NCBI GenBank assembly: GCA_039090855.1
Contig: CM076990.1
Coordinates: forward strand, 197,041,232-197,105,231
Length of the DNA stretch: 64,000 nucleotides
Source of the DNA: Macrothele yani
Lineage: Eukaryota > Arthropoda > Arachnida > Araneae > Macrothelidae
Direction of reading: 5' to 3'
Below the pieces are notes generated by a model. That model was not told the origin of the DNA, searched no databases, and was given only the letters and a program-made list of their open reading frames with translations. Below, piece by piece: positions 43,833 through 55,574 of this stretch. Position 1 is the first letter of the stretch. Every line of letters starts with the position of its first letter. Position numbers and translations under genes: made by a program.

Positions 43833-44868
43833 TCATAGTTGGCGCTAGTCAGACGGGCGATAGTACATGTATTTCGGAGGTAGAAGCGAAGTTCGGATTT
43901 TCACGGACGACCATTGCAAGGATGTACCGTGACTACAAGAATTCCGGCAAAATATCCAACCTACGATACCAGTGTGGCCGTAAAAAGACATTGGGTGAAC
44001 GTGACCATCGTCTGATGTCAAGAATCGTTTCGGTAGCCGTGCAACACTCACGCAGGTATCATCGGAATTCAATGCTGGGGCCTCAACAAGCATCAGCGTC
44101 CGGACTGTGCAACGTACCCTGCACGATATGGACTTTGGGAGCCGACGCCTAACTCGAGTCCCCTTGATGGGTACGCGACACAGAGCTATGCGCCTCGCTT
44201 GGGTACGGCAATACCGCAACTGGACACGTGATGACTAGAAACAAGTAGCTTGGTCTGACGAGTCGCGTTTCCAACTGTATCGGGCAGATGGAAGGATCCG
44301 TGTTTGGCACAAACCCCATGAAGCCATGGATTCCGCCTGTCAACAGGGAACTGTATCGGCTGGTGGGGGGTCTGTAATGGTATGGAGTGTGTTTAGCTGG
44401 ACTTCACTAGGACTCCTGGTTCGTCTACAAACGTCTGTGACCGGCCAACGCTATGTGCGCATCCTTTCTGACGAGGTACACCCGTTCATGTCCTGCATTC
44501 ATGCTGATGGGTTCGGCTTGTTCCAACAGGACAATGCACCTCCACACAAGTGTCGGGACGGCACATTATGGTTAGAGGAGTATTCATCTGAGTGTGGGGT
44601 GTTGCCATTCCTACCCAAGTCCCCAGATCTGAGCGTGAGAGAACACATTTGGGATGCCATGCAACGCGCTATCAAACACAGGAATCCGCGACCTCGGAAT
44701 ACACCCGAATTGTGGAACGCTCTGCAGGAAGTATGGTGTGCATTGCTTACAGCATATTTCCAGAAGCTAGTGGAGTCCGTGCCCCGTCGTATTTCTGCAG
44801 TCCTGCGCTCCCGTGGGGGGACCTACCAAGTATTAGACTGGTGTACCAGTTTTTCTGGCACTTCAGTG
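43833..44868 (+). mobile_element. Tc1-like transposon (copy 7), left end missing
   Basis: The right TIR ends TGGCACTTCAGTG with TA at 44869-44870; inverted it begins CACTGAAGTGCCA, matching the family of copy 8 at 49.3 kb (CACTGAAATGCCA). The left TIR and transposase start are absent; the SINE abuts at the codon for the first conserved valine of VIVGA. Confidence 0.85.
43833..44868 (+). pseudogene. Tc1-like transposase, long but broken
   Basis: Reading: GVIVGASQTG and FGFSRTTIARMYRDYKNSGK (first HTH), a linker, SVRTVQRTL-type sequence broken near 44090-44150, GTRHRAMRLAWVRQYRNW, VAWSDESRFQLYRADGRIRV (first aspartate), GGGSVMVWSVFSW, LFQQDNAPPHK (second aspartate), PKSPDLSVREHIWD (PIEH changed to VREH, glutamate kept). 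The frame from about 44240 is open through the right TIR and beyond to 45057, because the normal stop is lost or lies outside the TIR. A TAG near 44236 and upstream frameshifts inactivate it. Confidence 0.85.
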
Positions 44869-44944
44869 TATGTCACAGAAGAGGAACACAAAAACCGATG
44901 TAAATGCGTAACAGTCATACAACGGACCATACAAAATGAAAAAC

Positions 44945-45545
44945 ACTGTTACAACGTAAAACAAGTTAGTAAAATCATGCAATGCATTGATTATGATACG
45001 CTTTCCAACATACCAGAAATAATTACTCAAGTTATAAAGATAATGGCTGCGGAATAAATCTCGCTTCTATGCCCTGACCTTTGGCCCCATTTTGACGATA
45101 TTCAACAGAACCGGTTCGGTGTACCTCCGGAACACCATACTAAAGTTTTGTCGCAATAGAAGCATTTTTAGTCAAGTTATGAGGATAATGGCTGGGGAAT
45201 AAATATCGCTCCTGTGCCCTGACGTTTAACCCCATTCGATGATATTAAACAGAACCGGTTCAGTACATCTCTGGAACAACATGATGAATTGTCGCAATCG
45301 AAGCATTTTTACGTACGTTATGACGAGTAAGGGCGATGGAATGGATCCCGCTCCTATGTCCTGACCTTTAACTCCATTTCGCCCATTTTCAATAGGGTTT
45401 CTTCCCAGGTTGTCCCCTACCACATACTAAAATTTTATCGAAATCGCGCCATTTTTACGTGAGTTATCGTGCGGAAGGACGGAAAGACATACAGACAAAG
45501 CTGAAGCATATACGCTTCTTCAACCTATGGTTGGAAAGCTTAAGA
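44945..45545 (+). repeat. dispersed repeat of ~130-bp internal units (copy 2)
   Basis: Same opening (AACAAGTTAGTAAAATCATG) and same close (CTTCTTCAACCTATGGTTGG) as the copy at 15.5 kb, but with about four internal units rather than six. The shared ends with different unit counts indicate internal expansion or contraction. Confidence 0.85.
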
Positions 45546-45657
45546 AAGAGAACATGAATATACGCTTGTAGACAAAATATCTCAAGTTATTTGGAATATT
45601 TCGAAAGGTTTCATGTTTTAATTTAGTTGGATTGTTTTGGGACAAGCCTTGCATATA

Positions 45658-46960
45658 CGAGGGGAGTCCGATAATTATCCGGAGTTTTCTTCCTATCGAT
45701 ACAAAACCGTGTGTATGATCGTATGTATGTGTGAAACTATTACGACTACTTTCAGTGAAGCGCCGTAAAAGTGGAGCGGCTTGATTCTAATGTTAGGTGG
45801 CGCTGCTGATCAAAAACAATGGCGGCTATATTAAGTGTTCAGTTTGAGCAGCAGTGAAATTTCTAACGGAAGAAGGCGCAAAGGACCTGGGCATTACGAG
45901 AAGACTTCGGACTGTGCATGGTGATGCGGCTATGTCTAATTCCAGTGTTTATGAATGGGTTACGAACTTCAAAGCTGGCCACGAGAGACTTGAAGGCTAG
46001 GCACGGTCAGGTAGTCCTAACACTGCAGTGACTAAAGAAACAATTACACGGGTTGACGACTAAATGTGACACACGCATTCGTGTTCGGGATATTGACATG
46101 GAATTGGATATCAGAAAAGATTCTGTTGGTCGAATTATTCAATAACATCTCAACTATAGGAAGATCCGTGCCAGATTGGTACCCCGAATGCTAACAGCTG
46201 TGCATAAACGCCAAAGGGTAGAAATTTGCAGTGAACTTGTACAGCGATACGTTGAGGAGGGTGACGCATTCCTAGGATGCATAAACACAGGCGATGAACC
46301 GTGGAGTCATCAGTTCGAACCGAAGGCAAAACGGAAAAGTATGCAATGGAGTCATACGAATTCGCCCCCATCCAAGAAGTTCGAAGTTGGTTCGTCGGCG
46401 TCCAATGTCATGGCTACTGTCTTCTGGGACAAACACGGTATCTTCCTGGTTGAGTACTTAGTAAAAAATGAAACAATAAATGCGAAGGCCTATGTGAAGA
46501 CACTGAGAAAACTTGTGCAGCGTATCCAGAACAAACGGCCTACACTGAAAAACAATCAAGTGTTGCTTCAGCGTGATAACCTTCGCCAGCAATTTCTTCT
46601 TGCTAAACCAGTGCCAGCAGAAAGTGCAAAACAGAGGTGAACCGTTCTTCCGGACTGTTTTTGGTCCTTTGAAGGATAGTCTTCGTGGTAACAACTATGA
46701 GAGCATGGACGATCTGCGAGCGACTGTCCATCAATAGATTCGCAACATCCCTGCTGATCTCTTCGCTGCCGGAATGAAACGACTTGTTGATCGGTGGAGG
46801 AAATGCATTGTGATGAATGGAGAATACGTGGAAAAGTGACTTTGACTGTTCGTACCACTGTCTTACATATGTGAGTATCATATTTATGCAACCTATATTT
46901 TTTATCCCTCTCCTGTAACTGATAGGAATAAAAATCCGGATACTTATCGGATACCCCTCT
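45658..46960 (+). mobile_element. mariner transposon (copy B)
   Basis: Ends: CGAGGGGAGTCCGATAATTA (left) and, inverted, AGAGGGGTATCCGATAAGTA (right), both then continuing TCCGGA-TTTT. TA flanks both sides. The 1.30-kb length is typical. The transposase is broken. Confidence 0.92.
45860..46840 (+). pseudogene. mariner transposase (SETMAR-like layout)
   Basis: Traces of the N-terminal HTH come first (SNSSVYEWVTNFKAG-type, then GSPNTAVTKETI). The best segment (46176-46640) reads RQRVEICSELVQRYVEEGDAF, TGDEPWSHQFEPKAKRKSMQ (first aspartate), VMATVFWDKHGIFLVEYL and VLLQRDNLRQQ (second aspartate region). The third catalytic block expected before FGPLKDSLRG is deleted. The C-terminus DRWRKCIVMNGEYVEK is kept in another frame, ending near 46839. 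Confidence 0.85.
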
Positions 46961-47125
46961 TACATTTTTTAAGTTTAATTTTGAGAGTACAGGTTTCCTC
47001 TTTGGTAAGCTGAAACCTGAATACTAGTTACGCTCGTGCATGTTCTCTTATTGTTTTTAACTACCATGTTGCTTTTCAAAAATTTCGTGAGTTACTATTC
47101 AATATCTCATGAATATTGATTTGTA

Positions 47126-48345
47126 TTAGGTGTACAAATAAGTTGTAAAGCGTTTTTTGTGTGAAGTATACCGCTAATTTACATATCCGACATTCCCGCG
47201 CGTTGTTGTCATGTGACCGTAACCGGTCCAGAGTATAAAATGTGACACAGAAGGTTGCCCAACAGTCAAACACACTTGCACATCGGTAGGTGAAAGATGG
47301 CAAGCGATACTGCATTTATTCGACACCGCATTCGTTACGAATTTCATCAAGGATAAAGTGCTGCAAAAGCATGTGCATCGATCTGTTCTGGGGAAAAATA
47401 TTGTATCGAAAAGCACGTATGAGTTTTGGTTTAAACGGTCTAAAGCAGGTGATTTTGATGTTAGCGATCAAGAACGTAGAGGCGTCCTGCTGAAGGTTGC
47501 ACATGAGGAACTGCAAGCATTGCTGGATGAAGATTCGTCTCAAACGCAAAAAGAACTAGTTGAACAACTGGGGGTAACGAAATAAACCATTTCCAATCGT
47601 TTTCGCGCAATGGGAAAGATTCAGAAGGAAGGGAAATGGGTGCCACATGACCTGAGCCAGAGGAACAAGGATGAGTGTGTTATGAAATGGTTGAATCTGT
47701 TGAATAAACAACACAGAAAATCTTTCCTGTGAAAAATCGTTACGGATGATGAAAGGTGAATATGGTACGACAATCCCAAACGCAAAATACACTGGATAGA
47801 CCCCAGGGAAGCAACGACTTCGATATCAAAACGCAATATTCACTCCAAGAAAGTTCTGCTGTGCATCTGGAGGGATATGAAGGGGTGTGCTCTATTATGA
47901 ACTATTGGAACAGGGTCAAATTGTTACTGCTGATCGCTACAAGCAACAATTGCTGCGATTGAACCAGGAAATCTGTTGGAAACATCCATTCACAATCAAA
48001 GGATTACTGCATGACAACGCTAGCCCGCATGTCACGAATCCGGTGAAGGAAACGCTACTGACGCTTAGCTGGAAAGTTTTGGAGCACCCGGCGTATAGTC
48101 CCGACATAGCCCTTTCAGACTATCACTTGTTCCGATCGATGCAACATGGTTTGTCTGATGTATGGTTCCGGACATGTGACGAAGTGAAAAAGTTCGCGTC
48201 ACGCGACGAAGGCTAGAGTCCGTCAACTGCCCGACCGATGGCGAAAGGTGACAGATAATGACGGCGCATATTTTGATTCGTAAAGGTATTGTTGTTTTCT
48301 CTCAAATTACATGTTGCGTTGCTTTAAAACGCTTTGTACACCTAA
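47126..48345 (+). mobile_element. mariner transposon (copy C)
   Basis: Ends TTAGGTGTACAAATAAGTTG (left) and, inverted, TTAGGTGTACAAAGCGTTTT (right), the left carrying about 9 extra bases before AAAGCGTTTT. TA flanks both ends. Length 1.22 kb. Confidence 0.88.
47297..48280 (+). pseudogene. mariner transposase
   Basis: The ATG at 47297 begins MASDTAFIRHRIRYEFHQG and soon stops. A +1 change leads to VLLKVAHEELQALLDEDSSQ, TQKELVEQLGVTK (HTH), RAMGKIQKEGKWVPHDLS, KIVTDDERWIWYDNPKRK (first aspartate), then in another frame LLHDNASPHVTNPVKETL (second) and YSPDIALSDYHLFRSMQHGL (third aspartate, D34D mariner). All three catalytic residues survive, but at least four frameshifts or stops separate the pieces. 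Confidence 0.88.
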
Positions 48346-49316
48346 TAGTTGACACCTTTTGACCTTTATAAACTATTGAAAAACAACGAAAATCTAACCA
48401 GTTTTGTGAATTTCATCTTCTGCCAAAGCACTGATTTCACTTTTCCTTGATAAACGAAAGAGAAGAAAAATGAAAATTCTTTAATTATTTTTAAGTCTTA
48501 TCTCGTCTCGAACGGACAAAACACATGATGCAGATAACAGAGAATCACCTCAAAGTCCCCGAATTCCTCATATGAAATATATCAACCTCAATATCACTGC
48601 CTCAAAGGAACGCCGGAATTAAAAGACTTATTCCACAGTGGTGCCTTTGGAAGGTCGTTTTGGAAGCTAATTATCGGAACAATAAGAATGTGAAGAATTG
48701 ATCCCGTTTTCTCTGAATACGTGTGTGTGTGTGTGTTCGTGAACGTTTGATTCCAAAAAATCTGAGTCGCTCTGTGGGGAAAGCAATTTTTACTTATTAA
48801 TATAATGCATTTCTTATCGCTCCTTCTGCCCTCCTCCAAGAAGTAAAAAACAGAACAAAAATTCCAGCATACTTTTTTGTTCCCTTTAATCCCTGTCATA
48901 ACGTCGGATGTGTTCGTAGCAGGGAAGAATAGGAAAGGAAATGAAAAAGTGGAAAGAAAAAGCATTTGGAATATTTCTGGAGTTAGCGGCGTGAATATAA
49001 TTACCACGGTAAGCATATTTTATTCCATGCGGTGGAAATTAGTTATGAAGATATTAAAATTCTTTTCATCCTGATAGGTTTTTTAATGCATTTTTAAATT
49101 TATAAGAAAAAAGTTGAGAACGAGGAAACGTAGAGGGTTGAGAGCAGGGCTTGCGGCAAAGAAGATCTAAAATTTAGAATTTTCCTCAAAACTTCAGAAT
49201 AATGCAAAAACTCAAGGCAGCTTTAATACCACGTCTATCCACGCAGAATACTGTTTCCTGCCTCTTCCCAACATATCTTTTATCCAATTATGAAAACTTA
49301 CCTATAGCGACAGAAA
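48346..49316. other. unassigned AT-rich sequence
   Basis: Only a short (GT)n run (48721-48737) stands out. Confidence 0.4.
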
Positions 49317-49318
49317 TA

Positions 49319-50513
49319 CACTGAAATGCCAAATGTCATGGAATAGCAGTATGCAAATTTTTAACTAGTGCTGCCATAGTAAAAAGGCTTCGACGCATAC
49401 TAGGATTTTTATCCGTTGCGACGTGTAATCTCGTGAGCCAAACTGAACAACCGCCAGTAGGATCATGGCAAACCAACGTGAATTATCGGAATATGAACGA
49501 GGCATAGTAGTGGGAGCCAGACGGATGGGAAATTCAATTTCCGAAGTTGTGCAAACATTCAACATTCCTCGATCTACAGTGTCACGCGTGTACCAAGAAT
49601 ACCTCATAGAAGGCATTACCACCCACTGTGGACAGCGCAGTGGCCGACCACGTGTGCTGAATGACCATGACAAGCGGCGTGTGACCAGGATTGTCCATGC
49701 TAATAGACAAGCGACACTTGCTCAAATAACATCCACAATCAATGCAGGACGTACCAGTGACATATCCATCAGGTCAGTGTAGTGTCCATGGGGTATGGGA
49801 GTAGAAGACCCACCAGGGTGCCTTTGTTAACACATCAGACACAAAGCCTCACCTGGACTCGTGAACACGATAATTGGACCCTGGAAGACTGTAACATGTG
49901 GCGTGGTCCGATGAGTCACGCTACCAGTTGTTACGAGCTGATGGTAGGGTTTGGGTGTGGCGCAGACTCCATAAGGCCATGGACCTAAGCTGTCAACAAA
50001 GCACTGTAGTGGTGCTTCCATACATGTATGGGGTTTCTTTACGTGGCACGGTTTGGGTCCTCTGGTCCTCGCAAACGCGCCATTAACCAATAATCGCTTT
50101 GTTGCTCTGCTGGGTGACCATTTGCAGCCCTTCATGGACTTCATGTACCCCAACAACGATGGGATTTTCCAGGCGGACAATGCACCATGTCATCGGGCTA
50201 AAGTTGTCCAAAACTGGTTCGACGAGCATTCTGGACAGTTCCGACGGAGGGTGTGGCCACTGCATTTGCCCGACATGAATCCAATAGAGCACTTATGGGA
50301 CGTAGTGGTAAGCTCCTTTCGTACCCAAGATCCTGCACCTAGAAATACCAGGGAACTGTAGGCGGCTGTTCAGACGACATAGCTCAACATCTCTCCAGAA
50401 GTCTTCCGGCCACTTATGGAATCGCTGCCACGTCGAGTTGCTGCACTTCGGCGGGCTACAGGATGTCCTACATGATACTAGGTACGTATCTCATGATTTT
50501 TGGCATTTCAGTG
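49319..50513 (+). mobile_element. Tc1-like transposon (copy 8)
   Basis: Ends CACTGAAATGCCAAATGTCA and, inverted, CACTGAAATGCCAAAAATCA, TA-flanked (49317-49318 and 50514-50515). At 1.2 kb it is somewhat short. Confidence 0.92.
49465..50480 (+). pseudogene. Tc1-like transposase, broken
   Basis: The ATG at 49465 begins a clear Tc1 N-terminus: YERGIVVGARRMGNSISEVV and FNIPRSTVSRVYQEYLIEG (first HTH), QRSGRPRVLNDHDKRRVTRI (linker with GRP motif), closing at 49782. Other frames then give VAWSDESRYQLLRADGRVWV (first aspartate), and from 50053 GIFQADNAPCHRAKVV (second) and LPDMNPIEHLWDVV (glutamate), ending ESLPRRVAALRRATG. Two or three frameshifts and internal deletions kill it; the catalytic triad residues themselves are intact. 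Confidence 0.88.
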
Positions 50514-50593
50514 TAGAATGTGTTTACGCCATCTGCATAAAATCTTCTGCGTTACGAAAATCCCGGAAAAGTCTGGCGAACTTTTGGTCATCG

Positions 50594-50634
50594 TTAAATC
50601 TGTAAGATAATTTATTTATTTATTTATTTATTTT
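50594..50634. repeat. (TTTA)n simple repeat
   Basis: About eight TTTA units followed by a short T run. Confidence 0.85.
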
Positions 50635-50689
50635 TTGGTTGGAGGGACCAGCCTCAAACACTTACACAAAATCATTAATGTAATTTTAA

Positions 50690-53600
50690 TCATCATCATC
50701 ATCATCATCGTCAACCATTATCAATCCACTGCTGGACGAAGGTCTCCCCAAGTTTCCTCCACAACGGTCTGTCTTGTGCCAGTCTCCTCCATGTCACTCC
50801 CGCATACTTTCGAATTTCATCCACCCATCTTCCATGTGGTCTTCTTCTGGGTCTTTTCCTGTCTCTTGGAATCCAATCTAAAATTTCGGCTGTCCATCGA
50901 TGGTCTGTCCTTCTGGCAGTATGTCCAGCCCATTGCCATTTCAAGGATTTAACTCTGATCATGATGTCTTCCACTCTTGTCATTTTTCGGATCCACATGT
51001 TCCTCTTCTTATCTCTCCTGGTTACACCAAGCATGCACCTCTCAATGCTACCTTGAGTTGTCTGCAGCCTTTATATGTCTCTTTTAGCTAAGGTCCACGT
51101 CTCTGCACCATACGTAAGCACTGGAAGGAGGCATTGATCAAACACTTTTCTTTTAAGACATAATGGCATATTGCTCTTGAAAATTATGCTGTTTCTTCCA
51201 AAAGCTCTCCAGGCAAGTTTTGTACGCCGATTAATTTCTTTATCAATGTGACCCTCACTTGATATCTGCTGTCCAAGATAAACGTATGTGTCTGTTATCT
51301 CCAGCTTTTCTCCATCAATCGATAAATCTTCATTTCTTGTAAAAGCATTGTACATCACTTTTGTCTTCTGAAAGTTCATTTTTAATCCCACTTCTTTACT
51401 CTTGTCAGCAAGTTCCTGGATCATACTCTGTAGCTCTGATGGGGTAGTTGCAAAAATGACTATGTCATCAGCAAAACGAAAGTGGGTTAGATAATCTCCA
51501 TTAATCTTTATCCCTTTGTTTTCCCGGTTCAGTGATTGAAAGACATTTTCCGATGTGGCATTAAAGAGGTTCGGAGATATGGTGTCACCTTGTCTCACTC
51601 TTTTTCCAATTTTTATGTGTGTTGTATTTTCAAACAGCCGAATCTTTGCACTTGCATTTTCATAGATGTTATTAATAATATTAATGTATGCATCTTCAAC
51701 ACCGCAAGATTTCAGAGCCATTGCAACTGCTGATGGTTTCACCGAATCAAAGGCTTTTTCATAATCGATAAAAGCCATGCACAATGGAAGTTCATATTCC
51801 CTCGCTCTTTCAATTAGTTCTCTCAGTACGTGGATATGATCTATTGTGCTGTAGCCACTCCGGAATCCAGCTTGTTCTCTCGGTGGAGCCATGTCCAGTG
51901 TCACCTTCAAGCGGTGTGAAAGAACTTTAGTGAAGATTTTATAAACCACTGATAGGAGGCTGATAGGTCTGTAGTTCCTGAGATCCTCAATGTCACCTTT
52001 TTTATGTAGCAAGATCATTGTAGCGTTGTTCCAATCCTCAGGAATTTTCCCTTCATTAAGGCATCGAGTGAAAATTTGGGCGAGTACTGTTTCGATTTCT
52101 CCACTTGCTTCTTGTATGATGTCTACAGTAATTCCATCTTCTCCTGGAGCTTTTCCCCGCTTCATGTTCTTGATTGCATGTGCAACTTCTGCTGGAAGGA
52201 CTGGAAGAACTCTGGTACTGGTACCTTTCATGATGTCTGGAGTACATGTATCATCCCTTTCATATAATTTGGAGTAGAAATCTTTCACTCTTGTCAAAAT
52301 TTCTCCTCTATTTCTTGTTACAGAACCATCTTCTTTTCTCAGTGCCATAATCTGTTTTTTTCCCTTACTGAGATGTCCCTTTGCTATCTTTAGGCTTTGG
52401 TTGTTTTCAATTGCTTTCCTTACTAGTTCACAGTTGAATTTCCTTACGTCTTCAGTGATACTTTTTCGTACTGTCTTGCATAGCTCTATATATTCCACTT
52501 TGGAAGTCACATCTTCTTTAGTTGTCCTCATCACTCTTCTTTTTTGCATCAACATTTTGGTTTTTCCTGATAATTTGTTCACATGCAATTTGTTCTTAGA
52601 CCCAGCTAATTTTGTTGCTGTTTCCATAAGAGCTTTGGTTACTTTTCTGTTAACTTCCGAAATATCGACTTCTTCTGATGTTAGGCCTTCTAAAGCAGAG
52701 AACCTGTTCTTCAGTTCCAATTTGAAGGTATTATGGTGTTTTTTAAGGTTGGTTATGTCAATACATTTTGTTTGTCTTATGAGCTTGCTACGTTCGAGTT
52801 TAGTGTTGAGGTGCATCTTACATCTCACCAATCTATGGTCACTACCTGTGTTGAACTTGTTTAGCACACTGCAGTCTTCTATGACGAATTTTTTGTTACA
52901 CATAATAAAATCAATTTCACTTGTCGTCCCATTTGGATGTTTCCATGTCCATTTCCTGTGTGGCTTTTTCTTGAAAAAGGAGTTCAAGATGAAAAACCCT
53001 TCTGCCTCTGCAAACTCTACGAGAGTATTTCCACGCTGGTTTCTGTTGCCGTGACCGAATTTACCTACTGAAGTTTAATTCTGCTGCCGTTGCCCTATTT
53101 TTGCATTGAAATCTCCCATAATTATCTTCAAATGCTGCTTACCTTTATTATTTAGATCACGAATTTCCTCATAAAATTCTTCAATTTCTTCTTCAGCATG
53201 ACTTGTGGTGGGTGCATAAGTTTGAATAATCTGAGACTGGTATCTTCTCGAGAGTTGGATAACGAGTCGTGCAGCTCTGTCAGAGGAACTTTCAACTTCT
53301 GCAACTTTATCCTTCAGTTTCTTGTTTATTATAAATCCAACACCACTAGTTCTGCCAGTATCTGTCCCACGATAGTAGAAGAGATGTCCACTTTTCAGTT
53401 CAATGAGATCTTCTCCTTTTCTCCTTACCTCACTTAGCTCGACGATGTCCCACTTGATCCTTTGTAGTTCCTCTTCCAATTCAAGAAGCCTTGAATCAGA
53501 AGATAGGGAGCGTCCGTTATATGTAGCCAAGGTCAGCATCAGATGGCAGCCTAGTCCGGTCCTCCGGGGATTCTTAGCACCCTCTGCCTTCATGTCGCAC

Positions 53601-53880
53601 TGGCCGCTGCCTTGGCCAGGTACATTCCAGCTGCCGGAGACTGAGGGCCAAGATTTAAGTTGTGGAGTCATTTTGGAAGGGTTTGGCCATAACTCACCAC
53701 GCTGGCCAAGCGGGTTGGTGAGTGTGGGATAGCATTTCCTCTAATCCCGATGGTATAGTTATACCGCTATTGGCGGTCGTCAGAGCCCCTTTAGTGGGAA
53801 CAGGATGTACCACGAGAAGGCGGGGTTGACATTTGTCAAGGAGAGGCTGTGATGTTACGCATCACCTGACCTTACATCCC
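50690..53880 (-). mobile_element. full-length RTE-clade retrotransposon, minus copy
   Basis: It starts (minus strand) GGGATGTAAGGTCAGGTGAT at 53880 and ends with (ATG)n at 50690. A perfect 10-bp target duplication GTAATTTTAA flanks it (50680-50689 and 53881-53890). A single ORF encoding endonuclease plus RT, a short 5' UTR (209 bp) and a simple-repeat 3' end instead of poly(A) are RTE-clade features. Its 5' end is identical in position to that of the plus copy at 56224. Confidence 0.95.
50711..53671 (-). pseudogene. RTE endonuclease/reverse transcriptase with two stops
   Basis: The 2,961-bp frame has exactly the length of the intact plus copy, with no indel, but two nonsense changes: TAA at 53077-53075 (GAA in the plus copy, after IGQRQQN) and TAA at 51073-51071 (CAA in the plus copy, after LAKRDI). 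Domains are as in the plus copy: APE-type endonuclease (LATYNGRSL, LSEVRRK, GDFNAKIG, GSDHRLV), RT with AFIDYEKAFDS (motif A) and RFADDIVIF (canonical catalytic box). It keeps KRVRQGDTISPNLF where the plus copy has GGTQGDTISPKLF. Dead, but recently so. Confidence 0.93.
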
Positions 53881-53924
53881 GTAATTTTAAAATAGTAATT
53901 TGAATAGAGGCTAATAATTCTCTC

Positions 53925-54140
53925 GCCGCACCGGTGACGCTGTGGTCTTAGCGCTGACGTTTGACCATTCGTCTGAGATAGGTCTGGATTCAGATTCCGG
54001 TGAGGCATGGATCCTGGGTTTGTCTTATTGTAGTTTATCTCTCCCTTCCCTGGGACCAATGGCCTTAAATTAAGAACGGGAGACTGCTCACACATCGAAT
54101 TACTCACGGTGGTCGTTAAACCGACACACAAACAAAAATA
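53925..54140 (+). mobile_element. SINE family A, diverged copy
   Basis: It begins GCCGCACCGGTGACGCTGTG, has a weak B box (GATTCAGATTCCGG), GAGGCATGGAT and the 3' CTCACGGTGGTCGTTAAACC. Confidence 0.9.
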
Positions 54141-54279
54141 ATAATGAATGAAATTCTCCGGGCAATTACGGGAATGAATTCTAAACCTCCAGATTCGCTA
54201 TATATGAATGCCGGTTGCTTCAACTAGCGAATCCTGCGATGGTTATATTCAAATTAATCGGAAACTTGAGACTTGGTCG

Positions 54280-54450
54280 TTCTGGGTAATGTAGTGGTTA
54301 GCATACTCGGGTGCTATCCGGGAGACGCGGGTTCGATTCCCGCTCCAGGAGGACGAAATTTTCAAGTTTTCGGGCATTATCTGACTTAACAACCGTGTCA
54401 TATTTACACCAATAAACGGAATCACATCTTACAAATTTGTAAAAATAATA
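54280..54450 (+). mobile_element. tRNA-derived SINE, family C
   Basis: The head TCTGGGTAATGTAGTGGTTA (A box) and GGGTTCGATTCCCGCTCCAG (B box) still folds as a tRNA-like cloverleaf, followed by ACGAAATTTTCAAGTTTTC. The sibling at 29.06 kb shares head and tail. The 3' end is set loosely. Confidence 0.78.
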
Positions 54451-55034
54451 ATATCTGATATTTTTTCTGCTAGTCTTTTTCAGTATGACAACCTAAAGAA
54501 ATAATTTTAAAAATAGGTAGTTATGTGTATGCAGCTAACTGCATATCTTCTTTTTCCCAATAACATTGGAGTATAATTAATTAAACTTGAAATTATGAGC
54601 AAGAACATCACGATACGGAATATTTTCTCTTATTTTTGATACAAGAAACATTTGAAGAATATCACGATATGCAATATTTTTCCTAACTTTCGACACAATA
54701 ACATTTGGAAAGTTATCCCATGAAGGATTTAAAAAATTACTATGACTGACTTCTTCGCTGAGTACGATTCATGAATTAGATATATGAATACAGCATTTGT
54801 AATATTGAATTCACTTTCAGAAGATAAGACTCATAATGCAGTTTAGAATAATGTTTTTTTCTTCTTTTGTGGTTAACAATATTAATGACCAACCAGTAAC
54901 ATTCATATATATGATACACAACAGAACAAGAAATTGTCCGAAATATTTTGCTATTTAGGTGTCCGGGAAGCTTATGAGTTTTAAATTAAAATTTAAGTCT
55001 TCCAGGGGCAAGCAGAAATCATGCGAACCTTTTC
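54451..55034. other. unassigned AT-rich sequence
   Basis: Repeated ATCACGATA(C/T)G words at about 54608 and 54661 suggest an old short duplication. Nothing else stands out. Confidence 0.4.
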
Positions 55035-55230
55035 TTGTTTCAGGGTATCCCACTTCCCCATGAGCAACTAAAAAGTTGCGGTTCCCAATTTGGGGTCACT
55101 GGCTCCAGAGAAAGAACGAAACCAGAGCCACAGGACAAAGACTCCCCCCTCCATACGTCATCTGATATCAGAACTGGGATCCAGCTCAGACGATTGACCA
55201 GAGAATTCTCTGCTAGCGGAACAACGGCGA
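55035..55230 (-). mobile_element. SINE family A, old copy
   Basis: CCATGAGCAACTAAAAAGTT, TTTGGGGTCACTGGCTCCAG, GAGCCACAGGACAAA and the distorted tRNA-like part near 55190-55225 follow family order at low similarity. Confidence 0.65.
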
Positions 55231-55349
55231 AACACTGATTTCTAATGTCAGACTGTTTGACATGACACAATACTTGGAATTATTCTCCACGCAAATTTCG
55301 CGTGATCTCCTTTGAAGAACATCTCGAAATTTTTAGTCATCATTGGAAA

Positions 55350-55570
55350 ATTGTGACGTATACTCTACTTTAACATTCCTTTTCAGTATAATACTTTAAC
55401 CTTCCTTTTCAGTATAATACTTTAACCGTCCTTTTCTTATATAAATGTTTGTTTATTTTGTTCAGCATTTTTCAGTTCGAACGCTACATTTCCTCTCTCG
55501 GTGAATTTGTGTTTGGCAATCTGACGACAGGTCAAAGAATAATGACGTATGCGAAAGCTGATGATAAGGG
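55350..55570 (+). mobile_element. diverged relative of the 24-kb LTR-like sequence
   Basis: TTGTGACGTATACTCTA, GTGTTTGGCAATCTG and AATGACGTATGCGAAAGC align in order with 23960-24130. A 24-bp word ending CAGTATAATACTTTAAC is tandemly repeated (55375-55430). Confidence 0.5.
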
Positions 55571-55574
55571 TTGC

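Noticed and set aside
52401..53054. 217-codon plus-strand ORF opposite the RTE gene (also mirror ORFs within 57050-58114)
   Set aside because: Antisense shadow of the RTE reverse transcriptase; the same shadow appears in both copies.
54280..54352. Functional tRNA gene
   Set aside because: The cloverleaf-like part is followed by a body shared with the copy at 29.06 kb, so it is a SINE head.
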